A stretch of DNA of 64,000 nucleotides from Sphingorhabdus sp. M41 (GTDB taxonomy: Bacteria > Pseudomonadota > Alphaproteobacteria > Sphingomonadales > Sphingomonadaceae), in contig NZ_CP014545.1 in assembly GCF_001586275.1 (NCBI RefSeq), positions 2,630,501 through 2,694,500 of the forward strand, written 5' to 3'. This document shows, piece after piece, positions 53,328 through 62,904 of this stretch (within the stretch, counting starts at the first letter, position 1; each line of letters opens with the position of its first letter). Both the position numbers and the translations under genes were made by a program. Below the pieces are notes generated by a model. It saw only the letters and a list, made by a program, of their open reading frames with translations, had not been told where the DNA came from and searched no databases.

Positions 53328-53773
53328 AAATCAACCTGTGACTTGGACAACGACACTGTTTCCGTCGATATGCTGATTCCGGCGCATAGCCGGGGACGGT
53401 AGCGGACTATCTCGGCCGCGAAATACCGCAGCACTGCGTCGATTATGGCCATTTGCAAGACTACAGTCTGCACTTTTGCAAATTTCAGAAAAAGTAGTGC
53501 GAGACGCACTCTGTCGCGAACCGGCCTCGCCAATTCATTTCCCTGCATAGCAGGGGATCTACAGGGAATTTGTCATCCTGGAAGCCGTCTGCGCGTCATA
53601 CCTAGTGACTCTGTCGCAGTTTTCTGGCGTTATTTTTCGGTATTTCCCTGGGTTTTCGATCAGGCAAACAAATCAGCTTTTCAGGGAGTGCCACCCGTCC
53701 AGCAGGTGATTTCGATAGCGGGGGCGAGTGCGAGCCCCGTATTTACCGGCCGGCCCTTTGGCTGCTAGATCGA
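53328..53773. other. Noncoding region upstream of the transposase remnant
   Basis: No gene supported. Hairpins: CCCTGC-ATA-GCAGGG at 53541-53555, and a GC-rich arm pair around 53720 (GGGGC / GCCCC). The sequence may include the decayed 5' part of the IS element, but I could not read transposase homology in it. Confidence 0.4.
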
Positions 53774-54168
53774 CGGTTTCGTTGCAGGAACAAGGTCTAT
53801 AAAAAACACAAGTCAGCCAACGCAATCTACTTGGTCGATCACAATATCGACAAATTCCCGTTCCGCATTCGCGAAATCAGAGTCGACAACGGTCACAACT
53901 TCTAGGCCAAGTTCAATTGACGTGTCGAAGAGCTTGGCATCAGACACACCTGTATGAAACGTGGCACTCCACCACTCCACCACTCAACCGCAAAGCGGAA
54001 CGATTCCACCGCCCTGATTAGCAGGAGTTTTACTAGCCGCAAAGCTATGGTGGCGCCGTCGATCTGGAAGCCAAACTGGATCAATGGAAGCGTCTTTTTA
54101 GATTCCTCAGATACATGGCGTGTTCAATGGAAGAACCCCCTCACGAAGCGCATATCGAAAACTTATAA
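53774..54168 (+). pseudogene. IS481-like transposase remnant (degraded)
   Basis: Pieces of a DDE transposase are readable: DKFPFRIREIRVDNGHNF (Asp of the catalytic triad in VDNG), then a TAG, then AKFN, a TGA, RVEELGIRHTCMKRGTPPL; after a one-base shift LNRKAERFHRPD, TAG, QEFY, TAG, and YGGAVDLEAKLDQWKRL. These match the C-terminal half of IS481/IS3-type integrase cores. At least four stops and one frameshift make it inactive. It lies at the junction between the signalling genes and the flagellar cluster. The N-terminal half and inverted repeats are not visible. Confidence 0.72.
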
Positions 54169-54193
54169 GGCCTCCAACTGGATGTCTCCCCAG

Positions 54194-55069
54194 TCACCCG
54201 ATATTATGCTCGACCCGTTGTTGTCGCATGCCCGGCAGCAATTCGAAGCGCGGGTCGCTTTCCGAAATTGCGGCCATGGTTTTCGCAGCGCGGCGGCTGA
54301 TCTGGCGAATTCGTTCGCGTGTCAGGCCAGTGTGGTCGGAAATCTGGTACTGGCTGTCATTGAGGAAGATTGAGCGAACAATGATTTCGCGGTCACGCTC
54401 CAGCCGTCCCTCCAATTGGGCAAGTTCGGCTGGATCGATAGCGTTGATCGTGGAGCGAAAACCAATCGGCAGGTCCGGACGCGCTTTACGAAACGCTTTC
54501 GAAGGTTTCGCGCACTTTTTCAGTTGCTGTATCCCGGCCTTGCGCTCGTGTTCGATATAGGCGTTGATTAGCGCTTCGGTTGCGGACCGGGCGAGATAAC
54601 TTCCCGCACCCGATTCGGTAAGGTCGAAGGCATTTTCGTCCTCGATCACCGTTTCAAGGGTTGCGGACTCACCATCGGAACCTGGGCTCGGCGTGTGAAT
54701 AGAGACCGTTGTGGCATCGACTTTTTTGGCTGATGGTCGCTGATCCGTCATCAAGCGGAAGCGCAGCCCTTGCAACTCGCCACGCAACTGCCAGTTGATA
54801 TGAGTGGTAAATTTGGCCTTGTCGGGGTCATAGCTGTTTAATGCGTTGTGGACGGCAATGGCGCAAACTTGTTCAGCGTCTTCCCAATGGTCGTGCAACC
54901 CGTATTGACGGATGAAATGGCGGATGCGCGGTGCGATCAGATTGAGGATCGCGGAAAAGGTCCGATCTGCTTCCAGTCGTTGACGAGGCGTCGCTTGTTC
55001 AACTTCCTTCGTCCGTCTTGCCAGCATTGTAGCGACGAGGTCTTCAAGCTTGCGAGTTGTCGTTGACAT
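54194..55069 (-). CDS. Sigma-70 family RNA polymerase sigma factor
   Basis: 291 residues. Region 2 is spread over residues 40-105 (LNLIAPRIRHFIRQYG, AVHNALNSYDPDKAKFTTHI), and region 4 is near the C-terminus with a helix-turn-helix, TGLTRERIRQISRRAAKTM. The centre is long and acidic, unlike ECF factors; it resembles group 3 (FliA/RpoH-like) factors but departs from both. AGAGGAG lies 6 bp before ATG. It is downstream of the fliJ/muramidase operon on the same strand, so a flagellar or phase-specific sigma factor is plausible. Its promoters are not known. Confidence 0.8.
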   Translation of the reverse strand: MSTTTRKLEDLVATMLARRTKEVEQATPRQRLEADRTFSAILNLIAPRIRHFIRQYGLHDHWEDAEQVCAIAVHNALNSYDPDKAKFTTHINWQLRGELQGLRFRLMTDQRPSAKKVDATTVSIHTPSPGSDGESATLETVIEDENAFDLTESGAGSYLARSATEALINAYIEHERKAGIQQLKKCAKPSKAFRKARPDLPIGFRSTINAIDPAELAQLEGRLERDREIIVRSIFLNDSQYQISDHTGLTRERIRQISRRAAKTMAAISESDPRFELLPGMRQQRVEHNIG

Positions 55070-55212
55070 TATATTCTCCTCTATTCAATCTGGTATTCAG
55101 TTCGAAAGAAGAAATTAGGCCGTCATCAATAAGGTTATGGGTCCGCTGCCGTAGGTATTTTCCACTACGTATATTTACCTAGTCAGGATGCGGCGTCACG
55201 ATTTTGGGATCG

Positions 55213-56259
55213 TTACAGAGCGTAGCGATCCGGTCGAATATTCCGGTCGATATACCCGTCCAGCCAGTTTCTATGTGCAAGCGACGCGTTTCCGGCGGCG
55301 GCAATCCGGCGGTGTGCTGCGTCTCCGCCCACCTGGGCTTTTAACAATATCTGGGCGCGCTGTTCATCGATACCACCGCGCAGATATCGCAGCGCGTCTC
55401 CCAGACCGAGATGATGGCCGAGATAGGCACTGCGCGCGAGAGTCTCGGGACTGTCATCGACCTTTGCTCCCGCCCGCCGCAAGCGACTGAGATTGTGTTG
55501 AGCATAGTCGGCAGTCGTGTGGATCGCTGCCTCACCGTCATAGCGCAGCGCCAGCAATTGTGCCCGCGCGCCGCTTTGCACTTTGCCGTTTGCACCGACC
55601 AGCCCACTCTCCTGCGCCTTTGCATTGAGCCAGGTGCCCTTGGTCCGCGCCATATCGATCCAGGTTCCAGCCAGAAACTGGCCCAGCCCTGCGGCACTCG
55701 AGCGGGGATTGCGAGAACGTATATTCCACCGCCCATCGCGGTGTTTGCTGGCCTCGGCATCAACGATCGCGGCGAGCGCTGGGGCTGGTATTTGAGTCCG
55801 CCGTGCGGCATCCGAAATTGCGCCGGCAAACTGCGCATTGGGACCAAGGCCGGCAAGTTCGGTCGCTGCAGGGAAGCGTCCGACTTCCGCTGGTGCGAGC
55901 GCGACTTGCGGGATCGCAAACGCAGTGGATGCGGATGTATCGCCTACGCCAGACAGTTTGGCCCCTCCAGATATGGTTGGTTGATGCCCGGCGCTTTCCT
56001 GTTGATCACGGATTAACGCGAGTAGCGTGTCGAGATTGGAGCCATTCTTGCTGGACGGGATGAGCGCTGACGGCCGAGCGCGATCGTTTTCCGCTGTTCC
56101 GCCCATCGCTGCCTGCCACAGGCGTTCGGACATGTCAGCGCGCGCTTGCGCATAGATGAGCCGAGCCTTTTGAACCGTGCTTAGGCCGGAAAGAAGATCA
56201 CTGCCGTTTATGATGCTGCCCCTATTCTGGAAGCGCGCATATGATGGGTGAGCGCCCAT
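55213..56259 (-). CDS. Flagellar muramidase-like (lytic transglycosylase fold) protein
   Basis: 348 residues. The catalytic block resembles soluble lytic transglycosylases: ALAAIVDAEASKHRDGRWNI with the acid Glu, SAAGLGQFLAGTWIDMART following. It lacks a visible signal peptide, as do FlgJ-like rod muramidases exported by the flagellar system. The N-terminal 150 residues are low in complexity. The only clear ATG gives a 52-bp overlap with fliJ; a later ATG (MSERLWQAAM) is possible. Co-directional with fliJ and fliI, so it likely opens peptidoglycan for rod passage. Confidence 0.75.
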   Translation of the reverse strand: MGAHPSYARFQNRGSIINGSDLLSGLSTVQKARLIYAQARADMSERLWQAAMGGTAENDRARPSALIPSSKNGSNLDTLLALIRDQQESAGHQPTISGGAKLSGVGDTSASTAFAIPQVALAPAEVGRFPAATELAGLGPNAQFAGAISDAARRTQIPAPALAAIVDAEASKHRDGRWNIRSRNPRSSAAGLGQFLAGTWIDMARTKGTWLNAKAQESGLVGANGKVQSGARAQLLALRYDGEAAIHTTADYAQHNLSRLRRAGAKVDDSPETLARSAYLGHHLGLGDALRYLRGGIDEQRAQILLKAQVGGDAAHRRIAAAGNASLAHRNWLDGYIDRNIRPDRYAL

Positions 56260-56639
56260 TCGTCGCTCGCATCTTGTTCCCGGCGCGATGCCGCGCGCTG
56301 ATGCTCATGACGAAAGCGTTCAGCGGCGTTTTCGAGAGCGTGGACGAGCGCTAAAAGCGCGCGGGATTGATCGCGTAAATCGACAAGACCTGACTCTACA
56401 GATACAAGCCGATCCTGCAGGTCGGTACGCTCGCTGCGGCACGCGGCCAGATATCTATCGCATGAGAACCCCTGACTGCTCTGGCTATGATCCTCAATTT
56501 CGCGGAGCATGGTGATAGAAAGCTGTGTTATGGCGCGCACGATATCCTTTTGCTCCTGAACCGATTGCACAAGGTCCCGGCGCAAGTTATCCAGCTCCTG
56601 CTGTCTCAGACGCAAAATAGTGTCGAAAGGCGTCTTCAT
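56208..56639 (-). CDS. fliJ: Flagellar export chaperone/stalk FliJ-like protein
   Basis: 143 residues, almost all alpha-helix with long coiled-coil periodicity (LRLRQQELDNLRRDLVQSVQ; LEDR-type heptads later). FliJ connects the export ATPase ring with the export gate. Sequence identity to known FliJ proteins is always low; the call rests on size, the coiled coil and the ATGA overlap with fliI. The 3' end overlaps the next gene by 52 bp, which is unusual. Confidence 0.82.
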   Translation of the reverse strand: MKTPFDTILRLRQQELDNLRRDLVQSVQEQKDIVRAITQLSITMLREIEDHSQSSQGFSCDRYLAACRSERTDLQDRLVSVESGLVDLRDQSRALLALVHALENAAERFRHEHQRAASRREQDASDEWALTHHMRASRIGAAS

Positions 56640-57967
56640 TCCTCTGCATCTCCTGCAAACAGAGCAGCGAGCTCAGAAAAAGCCGTTGCGGGGCAGGCCT
56701 TATCCTGCGGTGTTTGGCCGAGAATCCGCTCGATTTCGGGGGCCAGCTGGATGGCCTTGTCGATATCGGCATTGGCCCCGGTCTTATAGGCCCCGAGACG
56801 AACCAGCTCTTCGACATCGCCATAGGTGGACAGGATCTGGGCAGCTTGCTGGCGCAATTCATTCTGCTCTGCAGAATGGCAGCCCGGCAAGGTTCGCGAC
56901 ACCGATTTGAGCACATCGATCGCCGGGTATCGTCCGCGTTCAGCGATCGTGCGGGTCATGACAACGTGACCGTCCAAGATACCGCGAACCGCGTCGGCAA
57001 TCGGCTCATTATGGTCGTCTCCATCAACCAGAACCGTAAACAGCCCAGTGATAGAACCGCCCTGCGGACCTCCTGGTCCAGCGCGTTCCAACAGACGTGG
57101 CAATTCGGCGAAAACGGTGGGTGTGTAGCCTTTGCTGGCCGGCGGCTCGCCATTGGCGAGGCCAATCTCGCGCTGAGCCATGGCAAAACGTGTCACCGAA
57201 TCCATCATGCACATAACCTGTGCGCCAGCGTCGCGAAAATGTTCCGCGAGCGCCAGCGTCGTCCAAGCAGCTTGTCGCCGCAATAACGCGGGTGCATCTG
57301 AAGTCGCGACCACCACGATGCTGCGAGCCAATCCTTCGGCGCCAAGATCGTCTTCAATGAATTCCTGCACTTCGCGTCCGCGTTCGCCGATCAGACCGAC
57401 GATGGTCACATCGCACTCGCTCCACCGTGCGAGCATCGATAATAGAGTGGATTTTCCGATGCCCGATCCGGCGAATAGCCCAAGACGCTGCCCGCGGCAC
57501 AGCGGGGCAAAGATATCGAGCGCCTTGACTCCGGTGGTTAGTTTGTCGCCAACCCGGAGGCGCGATGCGGCGGCGGGAGGCTCCCCCTTGATCGGGCATA
57601 TGTGCGGCCCTCGCGGCAGTGGACCTTTGCCGTCGATAGGTCGGCCGAGGCCGTCTACTACCCGCCCGAGCCAGCCATGAGTGGGCCGGAGTGATAATTC
57701 GCGGGACACCAGTTCGACCCGGGTTCCCGCGGCGAGTCCCTTGGGTTCACTGAACGGCAGGCAGGAGGCGGTTCCACGGTTGAGAGCGGTAATCTCGGCA
57801 TCGACCGAGCCATGTTCGCTTTCGATCACCACGTGCGAACCGATACGGCCTGCACTCAGGAACCCGTCGACCTCGATTAACGCACCGCGCACGGCCACCA
57901 CGCTCCCGAAATGACGATAGGGATCGGTGCTGCGGAGAGCGCGTGTCATGGCTGCGAGATCGGACAT
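56636..57967 (-). CDS. fliI: Flagellum-specific ATP synthase FliI
   Basis: 443-residue ATPase of the flagellar type III export system. Walker A GSGIGKST near residues 168-175, catalytic Glu in GLIGERGREVQEFIEDDL, Walker B VMCMMDSVTRFA, and DGHVVMTRTIAERGRYPAID are all present. It powers and regulates export of rod, hook and filament proteins at the membrane. Its start lies 8 bp after the flbT stop. Confidence 0.96.
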   Translation of the reverse strand: MSDLAAMTRALRSTDPYRHFGSVVAVRGALIEVDGFLSAGRIGSHVVIESEHGSVDAEITALNRGTASCLPFSEPKGLAAGTRVELVSRELSLRPTHGWLGRVVDGLGRPIDGKGPLPRGPHICPIKGEPPAAASRLRVGDKLTTGVKALDIFAPLCRGQRLGLFAGSGIGKSTLLSMLARWSECDVTIVGLIGERGREVQEFIEDDLGAEGLARSIVVVATSDAPALLRRQAAWTTLALAEHFRDAGAQVMCMMDSVTRFAMAQREIGLANGEPPASKGYTPTVFAELPRLLERAGPGGPQGGSITGLFTVLVDGDDHNEPIADAVRGILDGHVVMTRTIAERGRYPAIDVLKSVSRTLPGCHSAEQNELRQQAAQILSTYGDVEELVRLGAYKTGANADIDKAIQLAPEIERILGQTPQDKACPATAFSELAALFAGDAEE

Positions 57968-57975
57968 CGTCTGCT

Positions 57976-58383
57976 TCAGCCTGTCACTGTTTCGGCCGAC
58001 ATTCTTTCGAATATGCTGTTCTCATAAACGATGAGGTCGCGGCTTACGGCCAGAGCACGATAGAAATCGCCTAGCGACACTTTCCCGGCATAGCTCGCAC
58101 ATAGACTTTTTGCCTCAGGCGTTTCGACCACACCGATCAGGTCTTGCAGGTGAGCCAGAATCGTTTCCTGATGTTCCGCAATCTTGTCCGGCTCGAGATA
58201 AGCCAACATGGTGACGAAATACAGCCGACGCGCAGGTGTATTCGCCTGTTCGGGCGACATGATATCTTTTCCGCGTAGCAGAGATACATCGTTTTCCAGC
58301 GTCAGGCTGGAACGCCCGCTGCTGACAATGACCGCACCGTTGATCACAACCTTCTCGCCGTCTTTCAAACTAATTCTGAGCAT
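57976..58383 (-). CDS. flbT: Flagellar biosynthesis regulator FlbT
   Basis: 135 residues. The N-terminal LRISLKDGEKVVINGAVIVS is the FlbT signature, and ANTPARRLYFVTMLAYLEP is its second conserved block. In alphaproteobacteria FlbT binds flagellin mRNA and controls flagellin synthesis relative to hook completion. Two ATGs are possible; the inner one is chosen because GGGG lies at a suitable distance. First gene of the fliI-fliJ operon, divergent from flgE; no FlaF partner is visible in the window. Confidence 0.9.
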   Translation of the reverse strand: MLRISLKDGEKVVINGAVIVSSGRSSLTLENDVSLLRGKDIMSPEQANTPARRLYFVTMLAYLEPDKIAEHQETILAHLQDLIGVVETPEAKSLCASYAGKVSLGDFYRALAVSRDLIVYENSIFERMSAETVTG

Positions 58384-58548
58384 AAGTCTCATCCCCGTTG
58401 GTTCGATACTATTATAGTGGATGCGGCGCAGGGCCGGAGGACAAGGTGGGAAATTTTTGCCGCTTTTGGATTTAGCCTTGCGTCATCCTAGAATAGTAAT
58501 GAGGCTCGGCGAGAACTGCCGGAGCCATGTGACAGGAGCGAAAAATCC

Positions 58549-59844
58549 ATGAGCCTATATTCCGCACTATATGCAGGGGTCTCCGGCCTTAGCGCCCAAT
58601 CTTCGGCGATGGCGACCGTTGCCGACAATATTACCAATATCAATACTGTGGGATATAAAGGCACTGAAGCCGACTTTCGCACGCTGGTTACCGATGGGCG
58701 TTTGAAGTCGAGCTATTCCGCAGGCGGCGTAGCGATGTCGCCGCGTGCGACAATATCCAAACAGGGTCTGCTGCAAGCCGCATCCGCTTCGACCGATCTC
58801 GGCATCGAAGGCAAGGGCTTCTTCGTAACCCGTACTGGTCCTGAAGCCGATAGCGGGGTGGCTTTCACTCGCGCGGGTGCTTTCCGGCCCGATGACGAGG
58901 GCTATCTGCGCAACACCTCCGGATATTATCTCCAAGGCTGGCGGCTCGACGCGCAAGGCGATTATGTCAATAACGGTAGCCTCAATGATCTTCAGCCGAT
59001 CCGGGTTAGCGAACTGGCTGGCACCGCAGCGGCATCGACCCGGATTGCCATGCGCGCGAACCTCCAATCTACCCAGACCGTAATGACCGGATATGTCGCC
59101 GGAACGATGGCGAATGGTACGACCACACCACAATTCAGCCGCGCTGTTGAAGTGTTTGATGCTCAGGGCGGGTCGCATACCGTCACTTTGGGTTTCGTCA
59201 AAACCGGACCCAATGTCTGGCAGGGTGAAATATATGCCGATCCCGGCGAAGTGACAGCGCCAGGCGGACTGCTTGCCAGCGGTACGATCCAGTTCAACCC
59301 CGATGGCAGCCTCGACCTTGCTTCTTCCTCTCCCGCATTGTTCGACACCCTCAACATCACGTATACCAATGGCGCTGCTGCGCTCCCGATCAATCTGCAA
59401 CTGGGTAGCCAGGACGGGCTCGACGGGCTGACGCAATTCGGCGGTCCATCAGCAGTGATCGCATCGGCCACAGATGGAGGTATGCTGGGCGAGATTTCCT
59501 CTGTCGAAATCAGTAGGGACGGATTGGTCAGCGCGATCTTTGCCGATGGTACGGCGCGCGCTGTATTCCAGCTCCCACTCGCGGGATTCCCCAACCCTGA
59601 CGGGCTGACCCGGCTGCCGGGCAATGCTTACTCGGTCTCCCAGGATTCAGGTACAGTTGCCATCAATGCGCCGGGTTCACTAAGCGGCGGGACGATTTCG
59701 GCTGGCACACTCGAAGCTTCGAACGTCGATCTCGCGACCGAATTCACCAATATGATCCGCTTTCAACGCGCCTATTCGGCATCATCGAAAATTATCACGA
59801 CAGTCGATGACATGCTTCAGGAAGTAAGCGCTCTGAAACGCTAA
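58549..59844 (+). CDS. flgE: Flagellar hook protein FlgE
   Basis: 431 residues. N-terminal SLYSALYAGVSGLSAQSSAM, then ADNITNINTVGYKGTEADF, the classical rod/hook ANN(I)NT-x-GYK motif; C-terminal ASNVDLATEFTNMIRFQRAY, then SSKIITTVDDMLQEV. These terminal helices form the D0 coiled coil of axial proteins. AGGAG precedes ATG by 10 bp. It polymerises outside the cell as the hook and is followed by the hook-associated proteins. Confidence 0.95.
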   Translation: MSLYSALYAGVSGLSAQSSAMATVADNITNINTVGYKGTEADFRTLVTDGRLKSSYSAGGVAMSPRATISKQGLLQAASASTDLGIEGKGFFVTRTGPEADSGVAFTRAGAFRPDDEGYLRNTSGYYLQGWRLDAQGDYVNNGSLNDLQPIRVSELAGTAAASTRIAMRANLQSTQTVMTGYVAGTMANGTTTPQFSRAVEVFDAQGGSHTVTLGFVKTGPNVWQGEIYADPGEVTAPGGLLASGTIQFNPDGSLDLASSSPALFDTLNITYTNGAAALPINLQLGSQDGLDGLTQFGGPSAVIASATDGGMLGEISSVEISRDGLVSAIFADGTARAVFQLPLAGFPNPDGLTRLPGNAYSVSQDSGTVAINAPGSLSGGTISAGTLEASNVDLATEFTNMIRFQRAYSASSKIITTVDDMLQEVSALKR

Positions 59845-59867
59845 TCGCGCATCAGAAAGACTAATAT

Positions 59868-61964
59868 ATGTCGCTTAGTGAAATACTCAGTACCGCGGTT
59901 TCGGGCTTGGGTGCGGCCCAGGGGGGGCTGCGCACGGTATCGAGTAACATCGCAAATATCAATACGCCCGGTTATGCACGGGAACGGACCGTTACCACTA
60001 GCAACGCCGTCCAGGGAAGGGGAGCCGGCGTTATCGTCGGCGAACCGGCCCGAGTGGCAGATCGGTTTCTCGAAAGCGCCGTATACACAAGGAGCTCTGC
60101 TACCAGCGCAGCGGCGACCACCGCCAACTATCTTGCACGCCTCGATGCTGCCTTGGGAGAACCGGGTGCCGCGACCAGCCTGCCCGCCCGGCTCGATGCA
60201 GTCGAAGCGGCAGCGATCAGGCTGACTGGGACACAGGCAGGAAATCTGGCTGTTGGCGAATTTACCGACACTGTCGAAGATGCGCTGTTTTCGATGCGGC
60301 AATTCGCCACCGATATCGACCAGTTGAGAGGCGAAGCCGCGGTCGACATCGCGTCATCGATCAACCGCACCAACTCGCTGCTCAGCCAGGTGCACGAACT
60401 GAACGGGGAGATCGGCCAGCTGACGGCGAGCGGTCGTACTGCATCGGGGCTCGAAAACCGCCGCAATGCCGTGGTCGAGGAACTGGGTTCGCTCATAGCG
60501 ATCAACGTCCGGCATCAGACTGGCGGGCGGCTGGAGATCGAAACCGCCGGTGGCACCACATTGCTCGATCAGCGCCTGCGGGTGCTGGATTACCCTCCCG
60601 ACAATTCGGATCAAGCGCAAAAGGATTACCCCCCGGTATCGCTCCGTTTCGCTGGTGAAAATGGGACTCCCGGCCCGGCCACGGGTACGGTTCTCGATGG
60701 ACCGGCAATCGGCGGTCGGATCGGTGCGTTGATGAGCCTGCGCGATGCACGATTGCCGCAGGTCGCTGACGATATCGCCCGTCTGCAACGCGGGCTGGCC
60801 GCGGCCTTGAACCAGGTCGCCAACGAAGCGACTGCCTCTCCTCCTCCCACGGTCCTGGAAGGGCGAGCTACCGGGCTTGCAGGCAATGACATTGCCCGCT
60901 TCAGCGGCCGGGCGATCTTTGCCGTGACCGACCGGTCGGGTGTGATTACCGCCCGTACCGAAGTGGATTTCGATAGCTTGGGCGCCGCCGCTACGGTGGA
61001 TGACGTCGTCGCCGTGATTAATGCCGGGCTCGGCGGGCGGGCGAATGCCAGCTTCACCGATGGCCAGCTGACCATCCGGAGCACAAGCGCCACCGAGGGC
61101 GTTGTGGTGGCGCCGGGCGATCCCCCTGCCATACGTGGCGGCAACGGGTTTGCCCATTTCTTTGGCCTCAACGATATTACACAAGGCACCGCGTCCAGCG
61201 TTGGTTCGGGCTTCACTGCTGCAGACCCACACGGTTTCGGCGCGGGCGAGACCGCTGAAATCGTGTTGCGCGACAGCGCCGGCCGCCTGCTTGGTCGCAC
61301 CACCATGCGTGCCGACGATGGGTCGAGCTGGGGTGATATTGTCAGCAATCTCAATAGTGGATCGCTTGGCGGATTCGGTGCTTTTCGTTTGGCAACCGAC
61401 GGACAGATGGTCTTTGATGCCAATCCGGCGACCGGTTCCACGGTTTTGTCCATCACCTCCGATTCCACCAATCGCCGTGCGACCGGAAACAGTTTCACGC
61501 AATTGTCTGGCCTGATACCGCGAGATCCGGGCGTTGCCGATACCGATGTGAGAGCTGCTTTCCGAGACGATCCTAGCCGGGTCGGAATAGCATTTTTCGA
61601 CACAAGCGCGGTGGTCGGCCAGCGCAGTGTTGGGGCCGGTGATCGGCGCGCCGCCAACGCATACAGCGCTGCGTTCACCGAGCGATACAACCTCGCAGAA
61701 AACGGTGCGCCGGCGACCCTTTCGGCCCATTCGGCGAATATTCTGGGTGCGGTCGGTAGCGCCGCCGGTCGGGCCAGCGACAATCTGGCGCTGGCCGAGG
61801 CGCGCCAGAGCGATGCGGTCAACAGGCGGGACAGTTTTTCAGCCGTTAATATCGATGAGGAACTGGCTCAGATGGTGATCCTGCAAAACAGCTACAGCGC
61901 AGCCGCCCGCGTCGTCAGCACCGCCAGCGAGATGTATGATACGTTATTGCAAATGGTCCGCTAA
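59868..61964 (+). CDS. flgK: Hook-associated protein 1 (FlgK)
   Basis: 698 residues, long for FlgK. The N-terminus ILSTAVSGLGAAQGGLRTVS, followed by SNIANINTPGYARE, and the C-terminus VNIDEELAQMVILQNSYSAA are diagnostic; the middle (about residues 250-560) is a variable surface region. FlgK joins hook and filament. It begins 24 bp after flgE and is followed at 16 bp by flgL, so the three form one unit. Confidence 0.95.
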   Translation: MSLSEILSTAVSGLGAAQGGLRTVSSNIANINTPGYARERTVTTSNAVQGRGAGVIVGEPARVADRFLESAVYTRSSATSAAATTANYLARLDAALGEPGAATSLPARLDAVEAAAIRLTGTQAGNLAVGEFTDTVEDALFSMRQFATDIDQLRGEAAVDIASSINRTNSLLSQVHELNGEIGQLTASGRTASGLENRRNAVVEELGSLIAINVRHQTGGRLEIETAGGTTLLDQRLRVLDYPPDNSDQAQKDYPPVSLRFAGENGTPGPATGTVLDGPAIGGRIGALMSLRDARLPQVADDIARLQRGLAAALNQVANEATASPPPTVLEGRATGLAGNDIARFSGRAIFAVTDRSGVITARTEVDFDSLGAAATVDDVVAVINAGLGGRANASFTDGQLTIRSTSATEGVVVAPGDPPAIRGGNGFAHFFGLNDITQGTASSVGSGFTAADPHGFGAGETAEIVLRDSAGRLLGRTTMRADDGSSWGDIVSNLNSGSLGGFGAFRLATDGQMVFDANPATGSTVLSITSDSTNRRATGNSFTQLSGLIPRDPGVADTDVRAAFRDDPSRVGIAFFDTSAVVGQRSVGAGDRRAANAYSAAFTERYNLAENGAPATLSAHSANILGAVGSAAGRASDNLALAEARQSDAVNRRDSFSAVNIDEELAQMVILQNSYSAAARVVSTASEMYDTLLQMVR

Positions 61965-61979
61965 CCCAAGGAAACATTC

Positions 61980-62888
61980 ATGAATAGAGTTGCCACCATC
62001 CCGTTTCAGCAGACGCTGAGCGTAGCGTTTCAGCGGAGCCAACAACGTGCAAACGACCTGCAGCTGCAGATAGCCAGCGGCAAAAGCGTACAAACTTATG
62101 GCGATCTTGGTCAGCTGGCGCCGCGGAACATCTCCGCTCATGCGATGCTCACCCGGATCGAAGCATATTCCGACACCGCCAAAAGTGTTGGCACGACGCT
62201 GTCGCTTTACGATGCTCACCTCGGCAGAGCCAGCGATGCGGGGCAGTCCCTCAAGAACAAGCTGCTCGATGCCCTCGCGATCGGCGAGAGTATGGGCCTC
62301 GACCAAGAGATTGAGAATGGCTTTGCCGCCTTCACTGGGGCCATGAACGCGAGCGAAGGTGGCAACCCGCTGTTCGGCGGAACAAACACTGCGGAGTCGC
62401 CCTTCCGTCCGGAGACGCTCGGCGATCTCGCCGCTTATGATCGCAATACCGCCTTCGCCAACGACAGCATCCGCGCCAGTGCGACATTTCTCGATGGACA
62501 AAACCTAAAATATGGCGTGGTGGCAAATGCCGTCGGGGCCGATCTGTTCGATGCATTCAAGACCCTGGCCAGTCTCGGCCCCCTGAACGGCAAGCTGACG
62601 GACGCCCAGAAATCCGCTATCGATCAGGCAATCGGCGAACTCGATCGCGGGGTGGATACGGTTTTAGAAGCGCAGGGTGTCAACGGCGGCAACCAGACGC
62701 GGCTCGAGCGGCTCGAACGTCAAGGCGAGGACCGGCATATCCTGCTGACCGGGATCGTTGGCGAAACGGAAGACGCGAATCTGGCTGAGATTGCCGGTCA
62801 ACTGGCGCAAACCCGGACAATGATCGAGGCGAGCTATTCGGTATTTTCTCAGCTATCGCGGCTTAGCCTGACACAATATCTGCGCTGA
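61980..62888 (+). CDS. flgL: Hook-associated protein 3 (FlgL), flagellin-like
   Basis: 302 residues with flagellin-type ends: an N-terminal helix QRSQQRANDLQLQIASGKSV and a C-terminal AGQLAQTRTMIEASYSVFSQ followed by LSRLSLTQYL. The short central part has no hypervariable domain, as expected for FlgL rather than flagellin. AAGGAAAC precedes ATG by about 5 bp. Forms the adaptor ring between FlgK and the filament. Confidence 0.92.
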   Translation: MNRVATIPFQQTLSVAFQRSQQRANDLQLQIASGKSVQTYGDLGQLAPRNISAHAMLTRIEAYSDTAKSVGTTLSLYDAHLGRASDAGQSLKNKLLDALAIGESMGLDQEIENGFAAFTGAMNASEGGNPLFGGTNTAESPFRPETLGDLAAYDRNTAFANDSIRASATFLDGQNLKYGVVANAVGADLFDAFKTLASLGPLNGKLTDAQKSAIDQAIGELDRGVDTVLEAQGVNGGNQTRLERLERQGEDRHILLTGIVGETEDANLAEIAGQLAQTRTMIEASYSVFSQLSRLSLTQYLR

Positions 62889-62904
62889 CCCGCGTTCGGG
62901 CTGC

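Noticed and set aside
58447-58461. Sigma-54-like -24/-12 element upstream of flgE
   Set aside because: TGGGAAATTTTTGCC has GG and GC one base too close for the canonical spacing, so I do not call it.
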